NCBI GenBank assembly: GCA_045577415.1
Contig: JAZNII010000027.1
Coordinates: 1 to 37,863, forward strand
Direction of reading: 5' to 3'
DNA: 37,863 bases
Source of the DNA: SVTX01 sp045577415
GTDB taxonomy: Bacteria; Bacillota; Clostridia; Oscillospirales; CAG-272
Part shown: in pieces, positions 8,390 through 16,608 of the stretch
Numbering within the stretch: position 1 is the first letter of the stretch
How the letters are laid out: each line of letters begins with the position of its first letter
Made by a program: the position numbers and the translations under genes
The notes under the pieces: generated by a model
Seen by the model: only the letters and a program-made list of their open reading frames with translations
Told to the model about the DNA's origin: nothing
The model's database searches: none

Positions 8390-9349
8390 ATGAAAAACAA
8401 TAAGCGTTCGCTTTTCGTTCTGAAGTATTTAACAGAACAAACCGATGAAAACCACCTTGTCACGATTGCGAATATAAATGAGTATCTTAGACAGCATGAT
8501 CTTGATGCAAACCGTGAGACAATAAGCGACTGTATCAAAGAGCTTCAAGAAGTGGGCTATGATATACTATGTGTTCGCAGTACCCAAAATCAATACTGTA
8601 TGCGGGAACGCACGTTTAGCCTTGCCGAAGTAAAGCTTCTTGTAGATGCCGTTCAATCGAGTAGGTTCATCTCTGAAGAGCAGAGCTTGGAACTTATTTC
8701 AAAGCTCGCAGGTCTTGTTGGCTCTCACAAAGGTGAAATATTGAAACGCCACCTGTATATCGAGAGCAGAGCTAAGACGGACAATGTCGGTATTATGGAA
8801 TATGTGGACAAAATTCACCAAGCCATTATCGAGAATAAACAGATCAAGTTCAAATACTATGAATATAACGCAAGCAAGGAAAAGGTTTTGCGGTATGACG
8901 GATATACGTATATGCTTTCTCCATGTGCTCTCGTTTGGAACAACGATATGTATTATGTCGTTGGTGCATACAAAGACAAGGAAGGATTTTCAAAGTTCCG
9001 TTTGGATCGTATGTGCGAGCTTGAAATGATTGACGAGCAGGGAACAGATATTCGTGAATATTTGGATATGTCGAATTTCTTTGAGAGAGAGTTCTCAATG
9101 ATGAACGGTGAAACCTGCGAGGTGGAATTGCTTTGTGAAAACAAATTGATGGGCAGCATTGTGGATAAGTTCGGAATTGATGTTAAGACGGAGATCGTAG
9201 ATAACGATCATTTCAAAGCCATCGTGGATGTCAATTTATCGGGTAACTTTTACGGTTGGGTGTTTGCATCAAGAGGGAAAATGGAGATTTTGGTTCCCGA
9301 ATGGGTCAAATCGGAGTTTCAGGATGCCGTAAATATCTACGCAAAATAA
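8390..9349 (+). CDS. WYL-domain transcriptional regulator
   Basis: 319 residues. The N-terminal 75 residues form a winged helix-turn-helix (ISDCIKELQEVGYDI). The WYL domain spans about residues 130-225, with the region YTYMLSPCALVWNNDMYYVV and then FRLDRM, as in WYL regulators that bind nucleic acid or nucleotide ligands. A C-terminal extension ends the protein. An in-frame stop just upstream rules out a longer start. The ribosome binding site is poorly spaced, and the IS110 end lies immediately upstream, so its expression may be altered. WYL proteins often control phage-defence or mobile-element genes; no target can be named here. It is followed by a strong terminator. Confidence 0.88.
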   Translation: MKNNKRSLFVLKYLTEQTDENHLVTIANINEYLRQHDLDANRETISDCIKELQEVGYDILCVRSTQNQYCMRERTFSLAEVKLLVDAVQSSRFISEEQSLELISKLAGLVGSHKGEILKRHLYIESRAKTDNVGIMEYVDKIHQAIIENKQIKFKYYEYNASKEKVLRYDGYTYMLSPCALVWNNDMYYVVGAYKDKEGFSKFRLDRMCELEMIDEQGTDIREYLDMSNFFEREFSMMNGETCEVELLCENKLMGSIVDKFGIDVKTEIVDNDHFKAIVDVNLSGNFYGWVFASRGKMEILVPEWVKSEFQDAVNIYAK

Positions 9350-9360
9350 GTGAAAAAAGC

Positions 9361-9396
9361 AATGAGGTGCGGAAAAAGTTCCGCACCTCATTTTAT
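9361..9396 (+). terminator. Intrinsic terminator after the WYL gene
   Basis: A perfect 14-bp inverted repeat AATGAGGTGCGGAA / TTCCGCACCTCATT with a 4-base loop is followed by TTAT. Confidence 0.9.
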
Positions 9397-9405
9397 AAAA
9401 CCCGA

Positions 9406-9454
9406 TTGACAAAGGTAGTTGCTTATTGTATAATATAAATGAACTTAATGTTCA
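9406..9454 (+). promoter_or_regulatory. Promoter and dyad operator of the LexA/S24-type gene
   Basis: TTGACA (9406-9411) and TATAAT (9429-9434) have 17-base spacing. A perfect dyad TGAAC-TTAAT-GTTCA (9440-9454) covers the expected transcription start. Gram-positive LexA boxes have GAAC-N4-GTTC; here the spacer is five bases. The position suggests autorepression by the downstream S24 protein, released on self-cleavage. Confidence 0.8.
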
Positions 9455-9474
9455 GCAAACGGAGGTGAATCCAA

Positions 9475-10125
9475 ATGCGTAACGTGAATGAAGACAGACT
9501 TCAAAAAACGCTTAAGTATATTTTGGAATATCAGAAGGAGAACAGCCAAACACCGACATACAGACAGATACAGAAGGAGTGCGGATATACGTCACTTGGT
9601 ACCGTTGCAGCCGATGTTGCACGACTTAAAAAACGCCACCTGATTGAGTCGTCAAACGAGGGCGGTTGGAGCAGTATCAAACTCCCAAATCGTTTGTCTG
9701 TTGAGGATAAGCACAATTGCTTTATTTGTGGCGCTGTGCCGTGTGGACAGCCTTCTCCCGCAATAGAGGATATTGAGGCAACAGTTGCTCTCCCTGATGC
9801 TATATTTGGATGCGCTGATCATATCATTCTGCACGCAACCGGTCCCAGCATGATTAAGAGAGGAATCTTTGACGGAGATCTTCTCGTTGTAAGGAAACAA
9901 CCCACAGCAAAGCTTGGTGACACGGTTATAGCGATGCTCGATGATGGCGAAAGTACCTGTAAGATTCTTGCTGAGAAGAATGGTAAATATTATTTGAGGG
10001 CTGCCAATGACGAGGTGAATGAGATCGGAAAACGTAAGTATGACGTTTATCCAGAATCCGATTGGTCCATATTCGGGGTTGTTGATTATGTTATACACGC
10101 ACCCGTGTGTGACGAGTTCGAGTGA
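9475..10125 (+). CDS. LexA/S24-family self-cleaving repressor
   Basis: 216 residues. The N-terminal helix-turn-helix (about residues 8-65) has the LexA-like opening YQKENSQTPTYRQIQKECGY. A probable cleavage site is Cys90-Gly91 in GAVPCGQPS. The S24 peptidase has nucleophile Ser125 (ATGPSMIKRGIFDGD) and base Lys163 (ESTCKIL). All catalytic parts are present, so DNA-damage-triggered self-cleavage is expected. A GGAGGTG site precedes the ATG. It stands at the head of a rightward set of small genes and opposite the replication operon, and it may be the element's SOS-responsive master regulator. It could instead be a host-type LexA paralogue. Confidence 0.88.
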   Translation: MRNVNEDRLQKTLKYILEYQKENSQTPTYRQIQKECGYTSLGTVAADVARLKKRHLIESSNEGGWSSIKLPNRLSVEDKHNCFICGAVPCGQPSPAIEDIEATVALPDAIFGCADHIILHATGPSMIKRGIFDGDLLVVRKQPTAKLGDTVIAMLDDGESTCKILAEKNGKYYLRAANDEVNEIGKRKYDVYPESDWSIFGVVDYVIHAPVCDEFE

Positions 10126-10158
10126 TAAGTAAATGTTACCAAGTAAAGAGAGGTAAGT

Positions 10159-10350
10159 ATGGAAAACTATATGGTTTATACTCCGGAAGCGCATATAGCT
10201 ATTACAGAGGTTTATGCGGAGGATGGAGTGGTTTTCTTGAAGTTCAAGAAGCCGAAAACTCAAATTTATGAAGTAATGACACTGGATGTATTTCTTTCAT
10301 TAGTTTATCAGACATTGCAAAGAAAGCACTATGACGAATCGTACCGATGA
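10159..10350 (+). CDS. Small protein of unknown function
   Basis: 63 residues, not recognised. A GAGAGG site precedes the ATG and the gene lies 33 bases after the S24 gene, so the two are probably co-transcribed. The composition is that of a small soluble alpha/beta protein with no Cys, signal peptide or membrane segment. Confidence 0.7.
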   Translation: MENYMVYTPEAHIAITEVYAEDGVVFLKFKKPKTQIYEVMTLDVFLSLVYQTLQRKHYDESYR

Positions 10351-10500
10351 GTAGAGAATCCGCGTGAGATTCTCACCGTATACGATGATAATTTAATGAT
10401 AACTCAATACGAGCTAAACCAAGTGAGTTGAGCCGGGAGAGTTCTGCGGATTAATATGACCGCAGGCTTTCCCGGTTATTTTGTTTTATAGGAGGATTTT
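10351..10500 (+). promoter_or_regulatory. Structured leader with terminator before the next small gene
   Basis: Three hairpins follow each other: GAGAATC/GATTCTC (10354-10374), AACTCA/TGAGTT (10401-10429), and a long GC-rich one (GCCGGGAGAG with CTTTCCCGG, plus CTGCGG/CCGCAG, 10432-10476) followed by TTATTTTGTTTT. The terminator ends right at the GGAGG of the next gene. This is either the end of the upstream unit or an attenuator for the gene at 10501. No known riboswitch class was recognised. Confidence 0.6.
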
Positions 10501-10707
10501 ATGGAAAAATATAATACTTGCTATTGCTGTCAACATGAAACGGATATACAGAAAACAGTAGAAATGGCAGAAGCTTGCAGAGTATATAGGATTATTCAAA
10601 ACATAACAAACGCCGGATTTGATGCGGAGATTAAGAAAGTAAAAGGTGAGCTTAAAATACTTTCGGTGAAGAAAAACGTTGCATCAGATTTCACTACAAT
10701 AAATTGA
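10501..10707 (+). CDS. Small Cys-containing protein of unknown function
   Basis: 68 residues. It starts with a cysteine cluster (CYCCQHE, residues 7-13) that could bind metal, followed by a helical and basic tail. The start is set by TAGGAGG 7 bases upstream. It lies between two terminator structures, so it may be expressed as a single gene under the control of the leader before it. No family is recognised. Confidence 0.7.
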   Translation: MEKYNTCYCCQHETDIQKTVEMAEACRVYRIIQNITNAGFDAEIKKVKGELKILSVKKNVASDFTTIN

Positions 10708-10748
10708 ATATAGAAACCAATTGATGAAGTGGCATCAATGAAGGACCA

Positions 10749-10805
10749 AGCGGGGTCGATAAGTTGCATTTTTAATGCAACCTATTGGCTCCGCATTTTT
10801 TGTTT
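10749..10805 (+). terminator. Intrinsic terminator
   Basis: The inner perfect hairpin GTTGCAT/ATGCAAC is enclosed by GCGGGG/CTCCGC pairing and followed by ATTTTTTGTTT. Confidence 0.85.
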
Positions 10806-10833
10806 GGAGCCCCCCTTGGAGAAAGGACTCCAA

Positions 10834-10947
10834 ATGAAAGAAAAACGCTTAACATATAGCGCCGCAATAACAACAATAATAATCAGTGCCATTCGCGGTC
10901 CTCCATCGAATGATTTTGAAATCAAAAATAACATTTCAAAATTATAA
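10834..10947 (+). CDS. Possible 37-residue peptide before the sigma-like gene
   Basis: The ATG at 10834 has GAAAGGA 7 bases upstream. The peptide has an Ile/Thr-rich middle (AAITTIIISAIRG) that could be a short membrane segment. TTGGAG/CTCCAA pairing (10804-10833) lies over its ribosome binding site. It ends 13 bases before the sigma-like gene. It could be a leader peptide or a small membrane peptide. Confidence 0.4.
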   Translation: MKEKRLTYSAAITTIIISAIRGPPSNDFEIKNNISKL

Positions 10948-10960
10948 CTTGGAGGAAACA

Positions 10961-11347
10961 ATGATTAACAGAAATAATGGCTTTACAGAGCAAGAAAAAT
11001 TACAAAACCGTTTTACAGCATTAATCACTACGTCTATGAGTAGGGCTCGCATTGACTATCTTAGAAAAGAAAAAAGCAGGGCACAACATACATATGAAAT
11101 GGATGATGAAAAATTTGCTTCAATTGCAGATAGCAATGATTTCGTAACAGAATTATGTGACACCGATTCTTTGGCATACGCATTGCAACAACTCGACGAA
11201 CGTGAGCGCTATGTTTTAATTGCCAGAGTACTTGAGGAAAAAAGCTTTGAAGAAATTGCGGGCAAGCTCGGACTGAAATACAAGGGCGTTGCCGCAATCT
11301 ATTATCGCACAACCGCTAAACTTAGAAATATACTTGGAGGAAATTGA
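10961..11347 (+). CDS. Sigma-70 region-4-like protein (conjugative-transposon type)
   Basis: 128 residues. The start ATG at 10961 follows TTGGAGG. Residues about 70-125 match sigma region 4: ALQQLDERERYVLIARVLEE, then KSFEEIAGKLGLKYKGVAAI as the helix-turn-helix. Region 2 is not evident. Small sigma-like proteins of this kind are standard in Tn916-like elements, immediately before a HTH_16 gene, as here. The expected role is transcription control of the element's genes. The stop codon falls inside the first copy of a tandem repeat that carries ribosome binding sites. Confidence 0.8.
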   Translation: MINRNNGFTEQEKLQNRFTALITTSMSRARIDYLRKEKSRAQHTYEMDDEKFASIADSNDFVTELCDTDSLAYALQQLDERERYVLIARVLEEKSFEEIAGKLGLKYKGVAAIYYRTTAKLRNILGGN

Positions 11348-11367
11348 TATTTGGAGGAAATTGATAT
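11334..11367 (+). repeat. 17-bp tandem duplication carrying a ribosome binding site
   Basis: TTGGAGGAAATTGATAT occurs twice in direct succession. The first copy contains the stop codon of the sigma-like gene, and the second places GGAGG about 10 bases before the next ATG. It is a recent-looking slippage duplication. Confidence 0.95.
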
Positions 11368-11550
11368 ATGGAATTTAAGGAGTTGATTATCAGAGCTAAG
11401 CGAGGAGAAAACAGTGCTCAGGAGCAACTGTTAGAGTTATACAAGCCTTTACTATCAAAAGAAGCGATTGTTGACGGAGCGTTTGACGAAGATTTGTATC
11501 AGGAGTTATGTTTAAGATTTATTCGTTGCATCGATAAATTTGAAATGTAA
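11368..11550 (+). CDS. HTH_16-type helix-turn-helix protein of conjugative elements
   Basis: 60 residues with the typical course of this family: FKELIIRAKRGENSAQEQLL, then LYKPLLSKEAIVDGAFDED and LYQELCLRFIRC. This family is found next to the small sigma-like gene in Tn916-type transposons, and the order is kept here. It resembles sigma region 2 and may act with the preceding protein as a split sigma factor (inference). It ends just before the convergent terminator. Confidence 0.82.
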   Translation: MEFKELIIRAKRGENSAQEQLLELYKPLLSKEAIVDGAFDEDLYQELCLRFIRCIDKFEM

Positions 11551-11559
11551 ATGAGAAAA

Positions 11560-11586
11560 GCGGGGGCATCAATTTGATCCCCCCGC
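11560..11586. terminator. Convergent bidirectional terminator
   Basis: GCGGGGG-ATCAA/TTGAT-CCCCCGC forms a near-perfect dyad between the rightward sigma/HTH genes and the end of the leftward replication operon. Confidence 0.8.
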
Positions 11587-11591
11587 CTGAA

Positions 11592-12614
11592 TTATATACG
11601 TATTGAAGCAAGTTTTTCAACCGCTTCTTCCATTGTAATAACGGATATTCTTTTAGCAAGCGCCGCGCTGAAGGGAATTTGCTCACCATTGTCATCGCAA
11701 GCAAAGGTGTGCTCGGATTCAATAGCGGCGTCAATTTCGGAAAGATAGATATATACGTTGTTTTCACGATCTATATAGTATCTTGACCCTCCTTCAATCT
11801 CACACCCGTTGGTAATGAGGTGACTTCCATCAGGAAGCAACATCAGTGCTTTTCGTTTGCCGGTACTGATAGAAAACCCCATTGGCACCCATCCCCAATC
11901 ACCAAACATAGATAACTGTCGGTCATCGTGAGTTCGCTTGACATACTCGAAATGCTCGCTGTCAGCCATAATCATTTCACCTATTCGGCGAATGTTGTTT
12001 TCAACAGCGAGCATATCAATGTACTCGTGTACCCGATGCTCGTTATGATATCCTGCGCTGATATTGACCGCCGCAGTATTGAGGTAGGGAGCAATCACCG
12101 AAATATCACTAAAGCTTCCCTGATTCTCTTGAAAACCAAAACCGAGAACAAAGTCAGTGAACTCGGGATTGTCGCAGCGGTAGAACACAGCATCATTACT
12201 CCCGCGTCTGTCCATTTCAACAATGTAATTAACTTCCGGCTTTATCTTAGATACCGTAAATTTATTAGCACCGCGACCTCCACATTCCTCATCCTCGCAA
12301 AACAGTATGTGGCACTTGAAGTCTCGAATCAGTTGCAGTATCATATAAACACCGCATCGGTCGTCACCGCCAATTCCTTGAGGCGACATTACGTACCGCA
12401 TTTCCTCTGAAAAGCAGATTATCTCAGCTTTCTCGTTATGTACTGTATCAAGGTGCGCCACTAAAAGTACGGGGATGTTGCCTTCAGCATAAAGAAAACC
12501 TTTCTTGTTAACTGTCCAATACCCCTCTTCTTGCAGATAAAGATCAAGATATTCTTTTAGGGTTGCCTGGTCCATTTGGATTATTTTTTTGAATTCTTTT
12601 ATGTCATAGTTCAT
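11592..12614 (-). CDS. M20/M42-type zinc peptidase-like protein
   Basis: 340 residues. The metal-binding pattern of di-zinc amino/carboxypeptidases is complete: VAHLDTVH (about residue 52), GIGGDDRCGVY (about 80), CEDEECGGRG (about 105), VEMDRRGSND (about 132) and AGYHNEHRVHEYID (about 188). The C-terminal 110 residues are not part of the usual fold. Its ATG directly follows the stop of the upstream zinc-ribbon gene, with GGAGG inside that gene, so it is translated as part of the operon. A peptidase at the end of a replication operon is unexpected; its substrate is unknown. Confidence 0.82.
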   Translation of the reverse strand: MNYDIKEFKKIIQMDQATLKEYLDLYLQEEGYWTVNKKGFLYAEGNIPVLLVAHLDTVHNEKAEIICFSEEMRYVMSPQGIGGDDRCGVYMILQLIRDFKCHILFCEDEECGGRGANKFTVSKIKPEVNYIVEMDRRGSNDAVFYRCDNPEFTDFVLGFGFQENQGSFSDISVIAPYLNTAAVNISAGYHNEHRVHEYIDMLAVENNIRRIGEMIMADSEHFEYVKRTHDDRQLSMFGDWGWVPMGFSISTGKRKALMLLPDGSHLITNGCEIEGGSRYYIDRENNVYIYLSEIDAAIESEHTFACDDNGEQIPFSAALAKRISVITMEEAVEKLASIRI

Positions 12615-13955
12615 TTACGTTACCTCCGTTCCGACAGGGTGAATTGCAGCGTGGTGGCAAAGCGTATTGCCGATAATGGCGCAGACGTTCCGTACACTGC
12701 AAGCAAAGCAGGGTTCCTGAGAAGCGCTATAACACTCGGGGCATACCTCTATCAATCTGCCCCTGCGATCGTAAGCGGGATACATTGTTTCCCGACAAAT
12801 CCTACCGCAGGAGCCACAGATATGCAGGCAAGCGTTACAGTGAAATGCCTCCTCAATATACCTTGTCTGCTGTCTCGGGATAGTTCGCCCACAATCCTGA
12901 CATACGACCATTTCGGAACAACCGCATTTGATGCCTCGATGTGCATTAAATGGAAGCCCACAGCAAACGCATATTGGCTTTTTCCCAATTATCATTTTTG
13001 CTTTTTCAGGAGTTCCTTTGATAAAAGAAAGGTTGCCTTGATAGTCATAGTCCGGATACTGAGCGCTTTCCTCGGCAGATTCTATGCAAGTAAGATCGTC
13101 GCGCTTGGTTTTCAGTACCCAAAGATTGGGTACACCGAGACAGGTCGCAAGGATCTTATGAACGAGCGAGCGGTTTTGCTCGGCAAACTCGTCAGAGCCG
13201 TTAGGGTAGAGCCTTGACTGGAAGAGACAGCTATCCTTGTAAAAGAACATCTGCCTCGTTCTTCTCGGTGCTCTATAAAAGCATTCGGTCACATCGGGAT
13301 CCACCGTAAAGAAAATCATACTGACGGGGTCGATCATATAGGACAGAGTACCTCCTTGATACAAACCGTCACTGAGATTGTGGCAGGAAGTCCATGTGTT
13401 GCTCTTGCTTGACATTTCAAGAAAGTCACAGGGATGAACCGACAGTACCGCCGTTCTTGGCATTTGAATGGGATTGAGAGCATCAGAGAGCTGAGCAAAT
13501 ATGTTGTTGTATCGCTCGTGCTGATCCAAACCGTACTTTCGGCATATCTTACCTATAATACGACTTGTCTTTTCGCCTGTTGCACATTTGATTTGTGCGT
13601 GTTCGCGGATAGTAGCTAATGCACCTTCTGAAAGGGTATGGCTGTATTCGCTAACCGCTGCCTCAAAAGCAATACGAAAGTAGTCAAAGCTTTGAGGTGC
13701 AACCTGATCTATGGCAATTTCCATCATCATAAAAGTGATTTCATCAACGACGTCACGCTCTATACCGCGACCTTCTTTAAATTCAATTACGACAGCCTTT
13801 GCGTCCTCGTTCCAATCGGGATGAAGCCTTAAAAGATTCATAAGCTCCGATTTAGCCTCTGCCCATTGCACGAGGTTTTCCATAACTCCTTCCTCTGAGA
13901 AGGATTTTTGATACTTGTACATAACCTCGTAAAAGGCATTTTTTAATTCTTCCAT
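12615..13955 (-). CDS. Zinc-ribbon protein of unknown function
   Basis: 446 residues. The N-terminal about 150 residues look helical and acidic. The middle contains MPRTAVLSVHPCDFLEMSSK and TWTSCHNLSDGLYQGG. The C-terminal 130 residues hold many CxxC pairs (CVCCGLPF, CQDCGRTI, CNACLHICGSCGRIC, CPEC), enough for three or more zinc sites. An AAAGGAATA site precedes the ATG. It is co-transcribed with PcfJ/PcfK-like genes. Nothing indicates an enzyme; DNA or RNA binding is inferred from the zinc ribbons only. Confidence 0.75.
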   Translation of the reverse strand: MEELKNAFYEVMYKYQKSFSEEGVMENLVQWAEAKSELMNLLRLHPDWNEDAKAVVIEFKEGRGIERDVVDEITFMMMEIAIDQVAPQSFDYFRIAFEAAVSEYSHTLSEGALATIREHAQIKCATGEKTSRIIGKICRKYGLDQHERYNNIFAQLSDALNPIQMPRTAVLSVHPCDFLEMSSKSNTWTSCHNLSDGLYQGGTLSYMIDPVSMIFFTVDPDVTECFYRAPRRTRQMFFYKDSCLFQSRLYPNGSDEFAEQNRSLVHKILATCLGVPNLWVLKTKRDDLTCIESAEESAQYPDYDYQGNLSFIKGTPEKAKMIIGKKPICVCCGLPFNAHRGIKCGCSEMVVCQDCGRTIPRQQTRYIEEAFHCNACLHICGSCGRICRETMYPAYDRRGRLIEVCPECYSASQEPCFACSVRNVCAIIGNTLCHHAAIHPVGTEVT

Positions 13956-14012
13956 TTTCTATTCCTTTCGTTTGAATTGAGAGGGAGAAGAGAAGTCCTC
14001 TCCCTCAAATTT

Positions 14013-14372
14013 TTACCAGACTGAATACTGGGTTTGTCGTACTTTATCCGCACATGCAGTAAGCTGTTCAAGCTCTTCGGTATCCTGAACATCAAGGTCA
14101 ATGACCTCGGCGGCAATATTGTCGTTGTTTGAGAACACTCCCGTTACACGACAGTTTTCTACGATAACGGTTACGTCAGCAGGAAGGATCATACGATAGC
14201 CTATGTCGTAAAGACTGGCTGCAATCGAAACATTCAACATGCCTTCCCGAGATACGTCGCCCAAGGAAAAATCCGAAAGGTCGTATTTCTCCCACCCGGC
14301 CCTTGCTTGGCTTACACATTTAGCCATAGCCAAAATATCTTGTCTTCTGGCTCTTTCTTTTTCATTCGTCAC
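14013..14372 (-). CDS. Small protein of unknown function
   Basis: 119 residues. It starts with GTG at 14372 and overlaps the upstream stop by four bases (GTGA), which indicates translational coupling. The N-terminus is basic and helical; the remainder is probably alpha/beta and rich in Val and Asp. There is no membrane segment. No family is recognised. A hairpin (GAGGGAGA/TCTCCCTC, about 13980-14006) follows it. Confidence 0.7.
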   Translation of the reverse strand: MTNEKERARRQDILAMAKCVSQARAGWEKYDLSDFSLGDVSREGMLNVSIAASLYDIGYRMILPADVTVIVENCRVTGVFSNNDNIAAEVIDLDVQDTEELEQLTACADKVRQTQYSVW

Positions 14373-14584
14373 GCTGCGTCACGCTCCTTTCTTTCCTCGA
14401 CACTTTTGCTGAAATTCAATTCATAGACGATAGCTCGGATAGCTTCGTCATCGTCCCATCTTGCTATCGCAGTTTCTCTTGTTGGACCTGCACTGTAGTG
14501 AACCGATACCACACCGTTATGAAGCTGTAACAGCACATCTTTTTGTCTTGCGCAAACTACTGCCAGATTTCCTATTTGTTTCAT
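14369..14584 (-). CDS. Small protein of unknown function
   Basis: 71 residues. The ATG at 14584 is chosen because AAGGAG lies 7 bases upstream; the longer frame begins inside the PcfJ-like gene without a site. Sequence landmarks are QIGNLAVVCARQKDVLLQLH and WDDDEAIRAIVYELN. It is not recognised. It lies between the PcfJ-like gene and the 119-residue gene, in the same operon. Confidence 0.7.
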   Translation of the reverse strand: MKQIGNLAVVCARQKDVLLQLHNGVVSVHYSAGPTRETAIARWDDDEAIRAIVYELNFSKSVEERKERDAA

Positions 14585-14598
14585 ATAAAACTCCTTCC

Positions 14599-16608
14599 TT
14601 ATGCCGCCAAATGCGCGGGGGCATATATAACCTGCTGTTTCCAAAGATCAATGAATTTCTGAAGCTTTGGAGGTGGAGGGTCATTATTTTGTATTCTCGC
14701 TTGAGAAATATCGCCCTTCTTAATTTCGACCGTACAGTACGGTTTTTGCGGTGCTGATGTTTTTCGAATAAAGAGAATGACGCATTCTTCCTTGACCATT
14801 GAACCGATATATCGACCTACACAGTGATGAAGCTTGTCACCCTCGCGTGCAATATCTTTCGACGAAGTTGGCGGCACGACCGTAAAGCCAAGCTTATTGA
14901 AGCTGTACCTTTCCATAAGACCGTTAAACATTTTGCCGATCTTTCGGTCATATGCTGCCGATGTTTCTGCCTTTGACATATCGTTTACGCGATCATGCGC
15001 CTCTTTTAGATTGCTTGGATAGAGAACGAAGCTGCTTTTCATATCGTGCTCAAGGGCTTCACTCATAAGAAGATAATCCTTGTAATCGGAAAGAACGTTA
15101 GATACGCCGGAGTAGATTCCTTTGTTGTAAGCAATTTTTCGATAGGTATTATACTGCTCAGTAGCGTATTTCATCAGCTTATACGGTGTCATAAACCGTA
15201 GTGGGACTGTGAGGTATTCGCTTTGACCGACCTCGAATCGAGAACACCATTTCATCAACTCCATATCAGGCACTACACCTTCTTTCAGCATTTCTTTTAT
15301 CATTTCAAACTGTTGTATGCCCGGATCGACTTGACGAAGAAATGCAATATGCTTTTTCTCAACACCAAGCACCTCAGTGATTGTTTTGCCGTTTGCGTTG
15401 ATCAAACGCTCCCAAGAGTGATAATGATGTCCGCCCGCATCCCCATATACGATATAAGTTGCAAGTCGAACTAATCCTAACTTCACGAGATACTCAAGCA
15501 CTGGATACGATGAGTAAGTACGCAGATAATGCGGCATATAAAGTGGCGTAGGATCCTGATAGTAGTATTCCTTTAGTGCTGAATACTGCCAGGGCGTACC
15601 TTTAAGCTCCTTGTCAAGGTTCTTATGGTAAAGGAAACCGCACAGGTCGTTTTCAAAGTGATAATTCCAATGGTTGAAATGTGGTCTGTCGCCGCGACAC
15701 CAAGGTGTCAGGGAACCGTGAGCATATGAATGATAAAATCTATCCCATTTCACGATTTTGTTGCCATCCCAACGTATCAAAAGCCTTGCCGTTTCATACA
15801 CACGAAAGTCTGATGTGTCGCATTTATAGTAGCTGTTATACGCTTTTATAAAGCGGACTGCGATTTCATTTTCGCCCGTTCTTTGTATGACCTGAGCGGT
15901 TGAGCGATCGTGGAAAAAACCACGTTTGCCGCGGCTCTTAAAGGTAACGTATCTTTTGCATTTAGGACAAAAGCCCTTATCGTTGTTTTTCTTGCCCACG
16001 ACTTCAACTTCTTTCTTGCACGCCGTACAATATCCCTTCATTGGAGCTTTGCTCTTGTGGTAATCATAGAAGACATAGTGGGGAAGTGTTTCAAGGAACA
16101 TAAAGGTGTTAATGTCTCTTGGCAGAGCCTTTATACCTTTCATCTGCTCGATAATCGTCTTTTGATTCTTGATTTCCGCTTCATGACGTCTGTTTTTTGT
16201 GATTTGCTCTTGAAAATCATCAAGACATTTAAATCCTTTTTTATCTTTTTCTTTAAAGAATTTGATCACGCGCCCCTCGTCAGCAACCGAATAAAAGGCA
16301 CATTTATAAGAAAAATCCCAAGATGGACCGAGATTTTGAAACATACAGGTGCGCCATTTGGTTTTGCCTTCCTCGTGGCATAATGTGATATAATCTTCGT
16401 TAGTATGGAACATTGTCCACCGGGGAGTATAATCCCCGGCGGACACCTTTTCTTTTTCGTAGACATGCAACACAAGAGTGCGCTTGTGAGCAATATTTCT
16501 TATTGCAGTACATACCACGTACTTTATTTGCTCTGCACAGAAAATACCGTTTTTCAGGTTTAACTTTCGATTCGGCACCGCTTCTTTGCGTAAGGCTCTT
16601 TTATCCAT
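14599..16608 (-). CDS. PcfJ-like protein
   Basis: 669 residues. The C-terminal region carries the PcfJ signature: DIAREGDKLHHCVGRYIGSM and FIRKTSAPQKPYCTVEIKKG. A CxxC/CxxC zinc site lies near residues 190-215 (CTACKKEV, CPKCKRY). PcfJ was named from the pCF10 conjugative plasmid; homologues occur on many plasmids, phages and integrative elements and their function is not established. Its ATG overlaps the stop of the PcfK-like gene by one base (TAATG), the conserved order for these two genes. It therefore marks the leftward operon as a mobile-element replication/transfer module. Confidence 0.88.
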   Translation of the reverse strand: MDKRALRKEAVPNRKLNLKNGIFCAEQIKYVVCTAIRNIAHKRTLVLHVYEKEKVSAGDYTPRWTMFHTNEDYITLCHEEGKTKWRTCMFQNLGPSWDFSYKCAFYSVADEGRVIKFFKEKDKKGFKCLDDFQEQITKNRRHEAEIKNQKTIIEQMKGIKALPRDINTFMFLETLPHYVFYDYHKSKAPMKGYCTACKKEVEVVGKKNNDKGFCPKCKRYVTFKSRGKRGFFHDRSTAQVIQRTGENEIAVRFIKAYNSYYKCDTSDFRVYETARLLIRWDGNKIVKWDRFYHSYAHGSLTPWCRGDRPHFNHWNYHFENDLCGFLYHKNLDKELKGTPWQYSALKEYYYQDPTPLYMPHYLRTYSSYPVLEYLVKLGLVRLATYIVYGDAGGHHYHSWERLINANGKTITEVLGVEKKHIAFLRQVDPGIQQFEMIKEMLKEGVVPDMELMKWCSRFEVGQSEYLTVPLRFMTPYKLMKYATEQYNTYRKIAYNKGIYSGVSNVLSDYKDYLLMSEALEHDMKSSFVLYPSNLKEAHDRVNDMSKAETSAAYDRKIGKMFNGLMERYSFNKLGFTVVPPTSSKDIAREGDKLHHCVGRYIGSMVKEECVILFIRKTSAPQKPYCTVEIKKGDISQARIQNNDPPPPKLQKFIDLWKQQVIYAPAHLAA

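Noticed and set aside
12576..13217. 213-residue plus-strand frame
   Set aside because: Antisense to the peptidase start and to the zinc-ribbon CxxC region, both well supported; no ribosome binding site.
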